NCBI GenBank assembly: GCA_026168455.1
Contig: CM047426.1
Location: 68,604,475-68,668,474 of the forward strand
Length of the DNA: 64,000 nucleotides
From: Theocolax elegans
Lineage: Eukaryota > Arthropoda > Insecta > Hymenoptera > Cerocephalidae
Direction: 5' to 3'
Below are positions 34,020 through 45,726 of the stretch, piece by piece (position 1 is the first letter of the stretch; the number at the start of each line of letters is the position of its first letter). The position numbers were made by a program, and so were the translations under genes. Below the pieces are notes generated by a model, which worked only from the letters and a program-made list of their open reading frames with translations, made no database searches and was not told where the DNA came from.

Positions 34020-36893
34020 GCGTTCATGCTGGCAGTGGTGTATCGTAGGCCCTCAGCCTACGCTAAATAGCTCAGCCCATTTACTCTAAATAGGGGAGGG
34101 AGAGTCCAGAGGCTCTGGGACTTTTCCTAATACCATCGGAATCGATACATCACGCGGTGACATCCGGGGGATTCTCTCATACTTGGTTAGGTCTTTATCT
34201 GGTTCGTGAACCAGTACCAGAGTTTATTTATAATAAATCAATTGCTCCCTTTGCAGCAGGGCATGATGCCATTAATATCAGTTTGAAGTTTACCAACACA
34301 CAGGTTGGTGTATAACGTTTCTGGAGTAGGAATCTGGAAAGGATCGATCTTCATCTTCTCGCCACCACCTTCGCCTCATTCATGGATAGATCACCACAAG
34401 CCTCACCTTCCTCTTCCCCTCCACCCTTTCCTAATCTGCCTTCACCTCCTTGGCCTGATAAGCCCATTCGCATCTATTTAACGTCATCTTCTCACTTCAA
34501 TTTTAACTTTATCTCTTCCTCCTTACCTGATCTAACTAACTTAATTTTATCTATTTACAATGCCATTGCTCCGCTCCAACTAATCACCATTAAAGCCAAG
34601 CACAAACCATGGGTTACACAAGACATTAGAGCTGATATTAACGCCAGAAACATGGCGTTCAGACTTTTTCGCAATTCGGGTTCTGCTTCGGATTATGATA
34701 AATACAAGTCACTGAGGAATCGCGTCAAGAATTCACTTAGCTCCAGTAAATTTCAATTTCTGGAGTCTAAACTTCGTAACGAAAAAAAACCGACCAAGTC
34801 TTGGAAACACCTTAAAAACATGGGTCTCTGCTCCAAGACGAGCCCTTCGCCATTGCAGCATTTCACTTCTCATCAACTAAACATCCATTATGCGTCTATT
34901 TCCAACCATGTGTCACCACTTTCCATACATTCATTCGCATCCATCCTAACTAATTTATGTCATTTATCACCCTCATCTCCTCCATTCTCATTTAACACCA
35001 TATCAGCCAAAAAAGTTCAACGGGCTATTTTTAGAGCCTCCTCGAAGACCGCAGGTGTTGATGACATTACAACCAATATGATTAAATTACTTGAACCGCA
35101 ACACACGTGACCTCTAACGGACTTATTTAATGATATGCTTTCCACTGGTTATTTTCCGGAATGCTGGAAGAGGGTCATATTATTTCCGTTGGCGAAGTCG
35201 AGCAGGATGAAGTCGTGCTCGGACACAAGATCGATAGCCAAACTCTGTGAGCTCTCAAAGATTCTGGAAAGATTGATACACGATCAGCTGGTTGAGTATC
35301 TTGAAAGTAATTATTTATTATCAGCCAGGCAAGCGGGGTTCCGAAAGGGACATAGTACTCAATCAGCTCTTCTAGGTGTACTTGATGATGTAAGAAGAGC
35401 TATCGACTCTAAGATGATCACGATTCTGGTCTTGTTCGACTTCTCTAAAGCATTTGACACTGTACCTCACAATCGACTTATCCGGAAGTTGAGCGATATC
35501 GGCTGTTCCGATACTGTACTAAATTGGTTCTACAGATACCTTGTTGGCCGCACGCAGGTCGTGGTGGACGAGATTGGTATGTCGTCGGACAGGCTTGAGG
35601 TGAACGCGGGTGTACCTCAGGGCAGTGTCCTAGGTCCTGTTCTATTCTCCATTTTCATTAATGATTTGCCTAGGATCCTTAAATACTGCAATTATATGTT
35701 ATTCGCCGACGACGCCCAGGTCTATTATTCGTTTTCTCCATCAGACCTTAATACTGGAGTTCAACGTGTTTCTCATGATGCGAATGCAATAGCTAGCTGG
35801 GCGATTAATAACGGTCTTAAACTAAATGTGGAAAAAACGAAGGTTATGATCCTGGGTAGTCAGGCTTATTTGGCTCGTATCAATCTGGACACTGCTCCGA
35901 AGGTCAGACTATGTGATGATTATTTGAAGTACGAAAATGCGGTAAAATCGCTTGGAGTTATGATCACTCCTACCCTCGACTGGTTAAAGCAAGTCATGGC
36001 AATCTCAAGGCGTGTTCACGGGGTTTTACGCTCGCTGCGCTATTACAACAAAAATATGTCACTTAAACTCCGAAAGAACTTGGTAGAAACACTTATTTTC
36101 CCGCATTTTGTATGTAGACCAGTCCTGGAATCTTAAACTCCAGAGACTGCTGAATGCGTGCGTAAGATTTGTATGGGGAAATATAGCGAGACGTGATCAC
36201 GTTACTCCGTATAGATTAGGTTTAAAATGGCTTTCGGTCGAGTCCAGACGATCCTTTCTCATTGGCTCTTCGGGCTACAACAACATTTCTCATAATTCAC
36301 CTACATACTTGGCAAATCATTTCATTCAGCTTGACACCCCTGATCAGAATCCCCGCTCTTCCTCTCGTCATCCACCTAAATCCCTCACCTATCTTCCGCC
36401 ACGCACTGAATCATTACATAAGTCATTTGTCGTAACCTCCACCCGCATCCTCAACCAGTTTCCTTCTATCGCCTTCAATCCCTATTCCATAGACAACTTC
36501 AAAACTCTCCTCTTTAATCATCTGTTTGGGCTCAACAAGACAGCCTGGTCTGCACGAGTCGTGACCGAGGGTATCACACCACGGACCATCCCACACTTCG
36601 AGGAAGCTACATAGGTATGCGTAGGCTAGTAATATCTACTTATTTTTGCGAGCGGTTTATCGTTTGTTCGTCATTTGTTAATTTATTTGTTATCTGATAT
36701 AAAGAATATTGTAAATATGTTATTTTTATTTTTAATTTTAGTGTATCACTTTTTATTTGTAATTTTATTTTTATTTTATTTCTGTTATGTAATTTTAATT
36801 TTAACTACAGTGTATTACTTTGTATTTTCTATCAGTGTCTACGGGGTTTCTATCCCCAACAAGGCCAAATAATAAATCAAATCAAATTAAATC
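34020..36893 (+). mobile_element. Jockey-like non-LTR retrotransposon, 5'-truncated
   Basis: It contains the C-terminal end of an endonuclease and a full RT, and ends in AATCAAATCAAATTAAA at the junction with (CT)n. No ORF1 and no N-terminal endonuclease are seen. It has inserted into the CT-rich array, whose two halves flank it. Confidence 0.8.
34250..36614 (+). pseudogene. Endonuclease end and reverse transcriptase of the Jockey-like element
   Basis: Upstream of the first long frame, AAGHDAINISLKF (about 34,257) marks the last endonuclease motif. The frame from 34382 gives the linker and fingers, ending at a TGA at 35108-35110. The next frame (35135-36136) holds RT motifs FDFSKAFDTVPH, GVPQGSVLGP and the catalytic FADDAQVY. 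A frameshift near 36,115 leads into the C-terminal frame (36108-36614). RT would prime cDNA from nicked target DNA; this copy cannot make the whole protein. Confidence 0.85.
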
Positions 36894-36894
36894 T

Positions 36895-37345
36895 CTCTCT
36901 CTCTCTCATGCACCTAGGTTTCAACACTCGAGCGTCTAAAGGCTGGTATAGCGTAGTAAACAAACTCCCACCACGCCTCCCTACGAGTCCACTCCTCGGC
37001 AACCTCTCTTTCTTTCTCTCTCGTGCTGTCTACGACTCTTGCGTGCAACTAAGGACTGGTATAGCGCAATGTACACAACGCCGATAGTCCCACTCCTCGC
37101 CAACCTCTCTCTCTCTCTTTCTCTCTCGCGCTGTCTACGACTCTTGCGTGCATCTAAGGGCTGGTATAGCGCGATGTACACAACATCGATACTCTCACTC
37201 CTCGGCAAACTCTCTCTTTCTCTCTCGCGCTGTCTACGACTCTTGCGTGCATCTATGGGTTGGTATAGCGCAGCCCTCGGTTTTGGGGCTGGTATGGCGA
37301 GATGTAAACAAATCCCTACCACGCCGTCTCCGTAGTGTTCGTGCG
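36895..37345. repeat. CT-rich tandem array, right part, unit about 100-113 bp
   Basis: CTGGTATAGCG recurs at about 36943, 37056, 37161 and 37260, each followed by a CACTCCTCG word, (CT)n and GCTGTCTACGACTCTTGCG. A final half unit (CTGGTATGGCGAGATG, about 37289) matches the left array. ORFs through it on both strands are repeat artefacts. Confidence 0.85.
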
Positions 37346-37702
37346 CAACACATCGATACACCTGTACTCTCTCTTACTAATTAGTTACAGGTATATACGA
37401 AGGAAAAAAGTAATGTGGTTAGTGTAATCGTATAATAAGGTAAGTAATCGTTATATTATTTATTAACGTATAAAGTTTTCATAAAAATTACATTTTTTTA
37501 TAACCATCTTTTTTTGGTATACTACGAGTATTTATAGAAACTTTTTCACTGTACTTTTTCCATTGAGACTTGAATTTGTTTTCGTTATTTTTTTCTTGCT
37601 TATCTAGTAGAGGTTTGTGCTTCGGGTTGCTGATATTTGGACCCATGTTGATGTGAGAATTAAATAGAATGAGTAGACTTACTCGAATGATTTGTATTTA
37701 TA

Positions 37703-37825
37703 CTATTCTTCAAACATGATAGCGTGTAGATCTTTTGAAATCAAGGGTAAGTCGAACGCGTAAATTTCACCCAACACAATTGGTAAATACATATACTTAA
37801 ACACATCGTTATCATCTTCGACCAT
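37703..37825 (-). CDS. Possible 40-aa Polinton-end ORF
   Basis: It begins MVEDDNDVFKYMYLPIVLG and ends with an acidic tail. The alternation of acidic and hydrophobic residues looks coding-like, and the strand matches the neighbouring Polinton genes. It is very short and matches no family I know; it could be chance. Confidence 0.25.
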   Translation of the reverse strand: MVEDDNDVFKYMYLPIVLGEIYAFDLPLISKDLHAIMFEE

Positions 37826-38150
37826 TTTCTCGTTGACCCTTCTATGTCAGCATACTAGGTTGAATAGTACTGTTTAAACAATTTAAGATCTTGTAAAATA
37901 CTTTTTAACACTCCGTGCGCGAAACACGGTTTCTCATGCTTGCTTTGCATGTGCGAAGCACCTGATTCACGCACACTTGAATGCGTGCGCGAATCGCTTT
38001 GGTTCATTCGGTTTAATTTAATCATATGTATTTCGCTCACATCGTGTTAAAAAATATCATACGATACGAGTGTGCTGAGGCGATACAAGAACTCGTCTTT
38101 TTGCGACTCGTGCGTGAATCGCCTGCTTCGCACACTCGTATGGTAATATA
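37826..38150. other. Spacer with GCGTGCGCGAA-type inverted words
   Basis: Several CGTGCGCGAA/TTCGCACAC words occur in both orientations between 37,910 and 38,140, forming possible hairpins at the low-coordinate end of the Polinton. No gene is supported. Confidence 0.3.
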
Positions 38151-38753
38151 CTATTTAGCATTTTCACCTTCTTCTTTCCCAAGTTTATCTTTTAAAAATT
38201 CGAGCGTACAATCGACAGTCCTATTAACTTTACCAACTATTTCTTTGAGTAATCCAAGATGCAAATCTATCAACACGCTCTGGTTTCGAAGTCCATCAAA
38301 CGTTGATTGTTGCATTACTATAGCTGGTGGATTATGACAAAGTTTCTTCTTTTTACAAGATGGATTTTCAGTTAGCTTTTGAATATCACTTTCTTCTATA
38401 ACATCGTGATTAGACTCTGGTCTTTCGTCGACGATAATTGTTCTATTACCGTATGACGATGTAAAGCTTAAATCGTGCTTTTCGAGAAAAATCTTACTAG
38501 GACGTCCAGACTCTGATGTTATCAGATCAAAGTGTAGTTTCAAACAGTCCCAACTTTCTACGTCTAGCGTAAGATTCTTGTATGACGGCCCTGCGGTAAT
38601 TAACTTAATAACATAGTGATAATATCCTCCTCTCTGCTCAAGTCCTACGCATACCCTCTTTGTGTTTGATTTATTCAGAGCGTACGTTGTAGCTAATAAG
38701 AGATTAGGCAACTCCGGGTATACTTCACGTTTTCTTAATTGACAGTCAGCCAT
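38151..38753 (-). CDS. Polinton-associated conserved protein of 200 aa
   Basis: Intact frame starting MADCQLRKREVYPEL. The central part (GLEQRGGYYHYVIKL, then LTLDVESWDCLKLHFDLI) resembles a small domain often seen in Polinton-linked proteins. The C-terminal third is Lys-rich with a probable amphipathic helix. It is the last gene on the strand, downstream of the protease. Role unknown. Confidence 0.6.
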   Translation of the reverse strand: MADCQLRKREVYPELPNLLLATTYALNKSNTKRVCVGLEQRGGYYHYVIKLITAGPSYKNLTLDVESWDCLKLHFDLITSESGRPSKIFLEKHDLSFTSSYGNRTIIVDERPESNHDVIEESDIQKLTENPSCKKKKLCHNPPAIVMQQSTFDGLRNQSVLIDLHLGLLKEIVGKVNRTVDCTLEFLKDKLGKEEGENAK

Positions 38754-39273
38754 TTTTTTAAATTGTACACTAGAAATTTATAAACGTTATACTACACTGT
38801 TTCGTTCGGTAAACTCACAGATCGACTGTCTATGCTCAACTGACTGTTCTACAACCACCTCTTCATGCATCTATGATTGTCCCACCACTTTTGGATATTA
38901 GTTACTTTAACCAGATGTAACGTAGTATATCAACGTAGTGGGGGAGTATATAAAATAGAATTCTAAAAATAAAATTGAATGCGCTTTAACAGATGTTGCA
39001 CTGATTGTTTGGTTGTGAAAATCAGATGTATATATAATAAAAAAAGGGGAGAGGATTAGAATGTTAGAAAAGAAACACAACTGTTTACACATCACCCATA
39101 TTATTTATTTTAAAACTACATTAATGTTAAATAATCTTTCTAGAAATACACGATTGATTACAATATCCTAAACCACGGTACAGTTCATCACCAAACACAA
39201 ACGTTCTCTTACATTTTTTATATTTCAGTTTGTTACAAATTTTTTTATAAAAATAAATAGCTAAATTATCATT
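38754..39273. other. Intergenic Polinton spacer
   Basis: No ORF of note. The sequence is AT-rich in its right half. It could hold the promoter of the 200-aa gene, but no motif is clear. Confidence 0.35.
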
Positions 39274-40251
39274 TTATATAGTATTTTGTGTGAATAATTG
39301 AGAAAATGTGTTGAGATCTCCACCTTGACACATATGAAGTAAAAACATTATACAGTATTGACCACTGCACGTTGAATCAGTGCTTTGAAATTTCTTAGTA
39401 TTATATTCGAATCTGTTGCAATTACGTCGAAGATGTTTTAAATGATGATGAGACAACGGTGGGAAACCATAACTATCGAAATACGCCCCAATTTTGTCTT
39501 TACTTACGTAAATTGCTATCCAGTGCGACCCTGGTTTTGTATGTTCATCCACATTACACGTTATTGCTATTGGGGTTGGCATTGCACGTGGAATCCGATC
39601 CGCCGCGTAGACTCCGTTTGTTGTAGCTTCCATACCCTCCAGAGCTCGCGCAATCTCTATTGTATTCATTATTGTCTTCTTTTTTTCTGTATTTTCTTCA
39701 AGGGATTTCTCACTATAAAGGATATAATTATCAACACTTGTACTTCCGTCGTCGTCAGAGATTGGAGCTGTTGAATCGGTATCGCTATCTCTAGTATCTC
39801 TCCATAAGCGTTTTTGCAGACTATCATAAATTGTTTCAGAACTATTTTGAGGAAAAAATTTACGATCTTGCTCCGACAGTTGTGAATAAAGCCATACCTT
39901 TAATAAGTATGCTCTCTGCAAAGCGCACTGCGACGTTTTATACTTGTCTTGCATACTTGCGTGTAGAATACATTTGTATTTACAATCGAACGCTTTATGT
40001 AAATCGCTGAAACCTTCCTTGGTATAGTCGTCAATATTAACAATTCTTCGAGCTAACAGAGATTCAAGATATAGAGCTATTTCACTTCCTTTCACGTATA
40101 TTTTTGATGCGTTTCTCGCGATACCATAAAAGTACACATGTAATTTACGTAATGTAATATCAAACCATGGTATCTCATGAAGTCGTCCCGTAACAAAATC
40201 GTTTGCAGATCTCACTTTGCATGGTGATTCTTCGTAATACCGAGGCGACAT
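39274..40251 (-). CDS. Adenain-type cysteine protease fused to a conserved N-terminal domain
   Basis: The C-terminal 130 residues are an adenovirus-type (C5/Ulp1-like) protease. Residues visible are His243 (GSHWIAIYV), Asp259 (YFDSYG), and Gln298 and Cys300 (CSGQYCIMFLLH); MNTIEIARALEG at 195 is where the protease normally begins. In the family it cleaves virion precursors during assembly. The first 150 residues form a separate helical, Cys/Tyr-rich domain that may be another Polinton protein. An acidic Asp/Ser linker (155-175) joins them. This is one of the few intact Polinton frames. Confidence 0.85.
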   Translation of the reverse strand: MSPRYYEESPCKVRSANDFVTGRLHEIPWFDITLRKLHVYFYGIARNASKIYVKGSEIALYLESLLARRIVNIDDYTKEGFSDLHKAFDCKYKCILHASMQDKYKTSQCALQRAYLLKVWLYSQLSEQDRKFFPQNSSETIYDSLQKRLWRDTRDSDTDSTAPISDDDGSTSVDNYILYSEKSLEENTEKKKTIMNTIEIARALEGMEATTNGVYAADRIPRAMPTPIAITCNVDEHTKPGSHWIAIYVSKDKIGAYFDSYGFPPLSHHHLKHLRRNCNRFEYNTKKFQSTDSTCSGQYCIMFLLHMCQGGDLNTFSQLFTQNTI

Positions 40252-40528
40252 TACTATCCAATGACCGATAACGTGACCTTGGAGAGAAACTATAGCAAAT
40301 TCTTTTGGAAAAAATTTATTGTGCTTGTCTTTTAGACTTGCAATCTATAATGTAATCCATGATTACCGACGTACTTTTTCCAGGACGAACTATCGCGAGA
40401 ACGAGACTGAGAAGCAAACTGAAATTCGAAAAACCTACATCGGTATTTTATACAGGTTTCCCCCTCCACACTTTCATGCTCTAACTATGTAACAAGCAGA
40501 TTGCCAGATGTGTACTTGAACCAATGCC
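40252..40528. other. Spacer between protease and major capsid genes
   Basis: No ORF; nothing recognised. Confidence 0.35.
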
Positions 40529-41866
40529 TTATACGTTAAAGTCTGTTAAAATTTGTCGGTTGGAATCTTTTTCTAGATTGTTGTCAAACTCTGCGTAAAC
40601 GGTACAATTAATGGTTTCCGTTAAAGCTTGATCGAATCGTACTTCAATGCGCAAGGAACCTGATCGTACAAGACTCCAATGAGATGAAAAATGCGCCAAC
40701 ATGTCGGAGGTCAGATCGAATACGAATAAAGAATATCCAAGTGGGTAAGTTGTACGGCTGATATCGACACCCTCGTTTGGGTAATGTATGCCAGTGCCAG
40801 AAAATAGTGTATGAAACGCATCTATAGACAAAGTACTTGTACCTGTGAACCTTGGTTGTAGTGGTTTGCTCGGTACTTGCACACCGTCTACGTACAATGA
40901 GAGAAAGTTTATTGAAAAATGTTTAAAATGGAAAGGATTGAGTTGCCGGTTACCGTTAAATGCTCGATTTAGAACAAAACCAAAAATGACTCTTTTCGGT
41001 AATTTACCTAATATAACGTTATCGAAGGTATCTCCAAGAATCCCACGATGCATAGTAAACGACTTTATTTCGACCCTGGTAATGGGATATTTGGCTAATA
41101 TTTTCGCTAATGCCTTTGCGTGAGCTAGTAAGATACCAGGACTTATTTTAGCTCTCCGTACAATAAGCGTTGCCTCTTTAATACGTACTGAAAATTGTCC
41201 ATCTGAGGAAAAATCCATGAGACAGAATGCATCTTTGCTACGTACAAGTCTTACTCTCATTTCTACACCGTTGAGAAGAAACTTTGGTTGATTGAAAACG
41301 TCGCAATGCAAATGACCAATCATGTCGACTGTTTGCCACCTAAAGCAAAGTATTGACGATTTATTAGACCGATATTTGCTGCAGTGGCATTACGCGCCAT
41401 ATTTGGTGGTGCATCCGTTACCGGCTGTATCCGGATAAAATAGCGCAGCGGTCAGATGAGATTGTATAGCGGGAGGTGCATAATTTAATAATGTTTCTAT
41501 GTAGACCCGATAAGGATAAGCGTTGTTTGGTGGAGAAACTAATTTTTGATTGAAAAATATGATGACCTAAACAAACATCGAATGAATAAAATTATTGATT
41601 GGTGCGACTTTTGCATTTTTTGTATCATCGGCTACCGGTGATACTTGAACACTTATGTGTAGCATGGTGTGAGCCAGATCAATGTAATGTTCCGTAGAGC
41701 TTAGGATTAAAAATTCTAAAGGTGAATCGGTTTCATCGCTAAGCGACGAAACAGGTTTGTAGTAAAGATATGCACTACTCTCGATCGATGTCTGTGTGAT
41801 AGGTACGGAAAAGAGATCGAGTTCGCTCTTCATCCCTTCGCCGCTGCAGGCGTACAAATACGCCAT
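40529..41866 (-). pseudogene. Polinton major capsid protein (double jelly roll), frameshifted
   Basis: The gene is readable in three pieces. The N-terminal part (41866-41567) starts MAYLYACSGEGMKSELDLF and includes TQTSIESSAYLYYKPV. A middle part lies in another frame (about 41,566-41,384). The C-terminal 264 aa (41323-40529) contains FLLNGVEMRVRLVRSKD and ends with the conserved TINCTVYAEFDN. This is the family annotated in insects as F54H12.2-like, and it builds the icosahedral shell in Polinton virion models. Two frame changes and stops prevent a full product. Confidence 0.85.
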
Positions 41867-41882
41867 TTTAAAAAACTACTAA

Positions 41883-42252
41883 TTACTTAGGTCCAAAAAT
41901 ATCTGCTACACTTCTACCGGTTGTTTTCTTTCTGTTCCTGCTCTTACCCTTCTTTTTATTTTTTCTTGAAACTGTTTTTCTTTTGCAAATTTTTGTTGTA
42001 GTGACCCGCATTGGTCTGCGTTTTCTTTTTGACTGGCGTCTACACTTGGCACCGTACACTTTATATCCACCACTTTGCATCATTTCCGAAATTTTTGTAA
42101 CTGTTTTTCTTTTCAAGTTTTTTCCAGACTCTCGAGCTCGTACATACAAAGATTCTTTTAAATTGGAACCACTGTTTGTAACGGCATCGAGTACGTGTAA
42201 TCTCGCGCGAACAGCCTCCTTTCCTACAGCCTTGGCACCGCTAGCGAGATAA
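41883..42252 (-). pseudogene. Polinton minor capsid protein, C-terminal part
   Basis: The open frame begins at the edge of the 10.9-kb insertion with LASGAKAVGKEAV, continues VRARESGKNLKRK and MMQSGGYKV, and ends in a very basic tail (RKNKKKGKSRNRKK) closing at 41883. The first in-frame ATG is at 42149. The arrangement matches the minor capsid of insect Polintons, with the basic end probably binding DNA. The N-terminal part is at 53191-53332. Confidence 0.8.
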
Positions 42253-42405
42253 CCCTACTGAAAATGTTTGCGCAATTAATAGCGCAACTTTTGAAGCAAC
42301 TTTTGACGCAACTTTTTGCGCTACTTTTTACGTGTCTTTATCGAGCCAAAAGTTGCGCCATAAATTGCGCTACTGTATTGAAAATTAGAAAATATATATA
42401 TATAT

Positions 42406-44028
42406 ATGGGAGATTCCTTGTAAAGTGATCCAGTTAAAAAATAGAATTTTGTTTTAATGTATGGAATCAGTAAAAAACTACTTGAATTGAGTGTAGCTAA
42501 ATTTTTAGACCTGAATTTCAATTAGTACCAGAGTTGTAGCCAATCAAAAAATCGAATTTTTTGAAAAAATTGACTTTTTGGCCATGTTTATCATTTAATA
42601 ACTCAAAATCTAACAATTTTTTCTTATATACATAAAATTTGAAAAAGTTTATTAATTTCAAGAAGAATCAGTTCAAATATTTCATTTATTTTATTTTAAA
42701 ACTTTGAATATAGTTATATATTTATAATCAATAAAAACCTTTATAGTAAAAAAAAGGGTTGTACGATCAAAAATATTTTATCCATCCAAAAATCTAATTC
42801 ATCGATGATTAATTACCTTCAAAATAATGCAAAGTTTTAGTGCGGCAGAGCATTTCAGACAAAGTTATGGTGTTTTTAGGCAAATTTCTTAAAAAAAGAG
42901 AGCAAATGCATTTTATGAAAAAAACAGACTAACCGTATACTTGCAGTCAAACAATATGGTACTATAATTCCTCAATGTTACTAAAATATACTATTTATTG
43001 TTAGTCACTGATACATTTTAATCTCTAAGTTGCTTACAAACACAAAACAGTAGGTATAAGCAGTTATACCTGTTATATAATTGGATAAATACCTGAAACT
43101 TTTTATAATTACAATAAATCCAATTATATAACAGGTATAGCTAAAAGTATTAGATTTAAATAACAACTAAATAAAAGTATCAGTAACTAACAATAAATAG
43201 TATATTTTAGTAATATTGAGGAATAATAGTGCAATGAACAGTACCTGCTTCGTAGAAAGCTGAAACTTTTATTTAGTTGTTATTTAAGTCTGATACTTTT
43301 AGTTATACCTGTTATATAATTGGATTTATTGGAATTATAAAAAGTTTCAGGTATTTATCTAATTATATAACAGGTATAATTACTTATACCTACTGTTTTG
43401 TGTTTGTAAGCAACTTAGAGATTAAAATGTATCAGTGACTAACAATAAATAGTATATTTTAGTAATATTGAGGAATAATAGTGCCATATTGTTTGAATGC
43501 AAGTATACGGTTAGTCTGTTTTTTTCATAAAATGCATTTGCTCACTTTTTTTAAGAAATTTGCCTAAAAACACCATAACTTTGTCTGAAATGCTCTGCCG
43601 TACTCAAACTTTGCATTATTTTGAAGGTAATTAATCATCGATGAATTAGATTTTTGGATGAATAAAATATTTTTGATCGTACAACCCTTTTTTTACTATA
43701 AAGGTTTTTATTGATTATAACTATATTCAAAGTTTAAAATAAAATAAATGAAATATTTGAACTGATTCTTCTTGAAATTAATAAACTTTTTCAAATTTAA
43801 TGTATATAAGAAAAAATTGTTAGATTTTAAGTTATTAAGTATAAGCATGGCCAAAATGTCAATTGTTTCAAAAAATTCGATTTTTTGATTGGCTACAACT
43901 CTGGTACTAATTGAAATTGAAATCTAAAAATTTAGCTACACTCTATTCAAGTAGTTTTTTTACTGATTCCATAAATTAAAACAAAATTCTATTTTTTTAA
44001 CTTAATCACTTCACATGGAATCTCCCAT
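42406..44028. mobile_element. 1.6-kb long-palindrome element with nested palindromes
   Basis: ATGGGAGATTCCTTGTAAAG at the left is mirrored by GGAATCTCCCAT at the right, with (TA)n on both sides. The arms hold their own smaller palindromes built on TTATACCTGTTATATAATTG (about 43,050-43,140 and 43,300-43,395). There is no ORF. It is a member of the ATGGG-ended family. Confidence 0.8.
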
Positions 44029-44452
44029 ATATATATATAACTTTATAATAGAAAATGCCTTAAGATCTATTTCATGTGACTTTCAATTGCAATTTTCAAC
44101 ATGAATCCAACTTTAAAAAATTAATAATATTTTGATGAATGCAATCAAATAAAAAAAATGCATATTAATAAAGTTATATTTATTTATTTATTTAACTAAA
44201 ATCTCCAAATTTTGAAAGACAAGATTTTTTGTTTTAAACTCTTACCTCGAGGTTTTTCCAAATTCAAGATGGCAGCATCCAAGATGGTAATATATATAGG
44301 AGAAATTTTTTTGATATTTCGATATTATACCATAAACAATGTTTTATGATGAATGTTTATCAACATTGGACATAACGGGGTGCCATAGTCAATATTTATC
44401 CTCCCTACCTTACCGGCAATCGTGTTTATTAGTAATAAATTTGTAAATAAAA

Positions 44453-44711
44453 CAGTATGTGAAAAAATAAGAGAAGAGGCGCCTTCGTTTATGAATAATC
44501 TAACTGTGTGCTGAATTTCAGATTAAAATTGTTTTGCGTTTTTGAGAAAAGTCTTACCAAAAATCTGAACCTAACCTCAACGAGGTGAAAATATTTGATA
44601 TTTTTGGTAAGACTTTTCTCGAAAACGCTATTAACTTTTAATCTAAAATTCAGCACACAGTTAGATTGTCAATAAACGAAGGCGCCTCTTCTCTTATTTT
44701 TTCACAGACTG
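44453..44711. mobile_element. 260-bp hairpin MITE inside the left arm
   Basis: GTGAAAAAATAAGAGAAGAGG at the left is mirrored at the right with arms of about 120 bp. It is absent from the corresponding right arm of the host element, so it inserted after that element formed. Confidence 0.75.
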
Positions 44712-44779
44712 TTCTACTTTTTTATTAATTAATCATCAAAAATTGAGTATGGAACCCCCATAAGGTGTAGTTTTTACCA

Positions 44780-45130
44780 TTTCAAGATGGCGGACCCAAT
44801 ATAGCGGCAAGAAATTCGGCAAATTCTTCGATTTTTATGAAATTCGATTTACAGGGATTTCTTGGAACGCTGATTACGAAATCGTTATCAGTTTTTACAA
44901 ACTTAAGATTGCGGACCCAATATAGCGGCAAAAAATTTTGCAAATTGTTGAATTTCTATAAAATTTGATTTGCAGGGGTTTCTTGGGACGCTGATTACAA
45001 ATACGTTATCACATTTAACAAATTCAGGATGGCGGACCCAATATAGCGTCAAGAAATTTTGTAAATTGTTGGATTTATATGAAATTTGATTTACAGGGGT
45101 TTTCTGGGCCGCTGGTTACAAATTCGTTGT
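44780..45130 (+). repeat. Three tandem subterminal units of about 120 bp
   Basis: Each starts with a version of AAGATGGCGGACCCAATATAG and ends TTTCTTGG.ACGCTGATTAC. A single inverted unit lies at about 50,920-51,030. Confidence 0.8.
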
Positions 45131-45726
45131 TAGTTTTTATTTACATATTCAAGATAGCATAGAAACCAATATGGTGACCACAAGTTCTATTTATGTTAAA
45201 TTTAGTTTAAAAGGTTTTTTGGGCCACGGATTACGGATCCGTAATGATGACTTATGAACTGCATGCTTTTCCTCATAAAATAAATAGTCGTAAATATTCC
45301 TCAACGAAAATATTAAAAGTAAACAAACCAAAGAAATTACAAAAAAATCTTACTGAACTACGTGTCTTTTCATGCGATGTGAGCTGGGAAACATGACTCC
45401 TTGGCTAAACGACGTAAAATCAGCGACCTATAAACTTAATTTAAAGAAAACTATAATACAAAAACACAACTGGATTATGTTATATACTTTTAAAATTTTT
45501 GTGTTCTTTTGTTCAAGAAGCAAATAATGTAAAGTAAGAAATAAGAATATATATTATTACTTTTTGTATTTAAATATAATGTTATGATGATATTTAAGGA
45601 AATAGGCTTATTTTTATAGAAAATACGTTTTATTAAGGCCATATATAAAATATTATAATTAAATACAAATGTTTTCGATGGAAGCCAGCCATTAAAATAC
45701 AATTTTAATAATCAAGTACGTCCAAG

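Noticed and set aside
36981..37384. ORFs of 78-126 codons with repeated SLSLSR or RERERE stretches
   Set aside because: Translation of the CT-rich tandem array.
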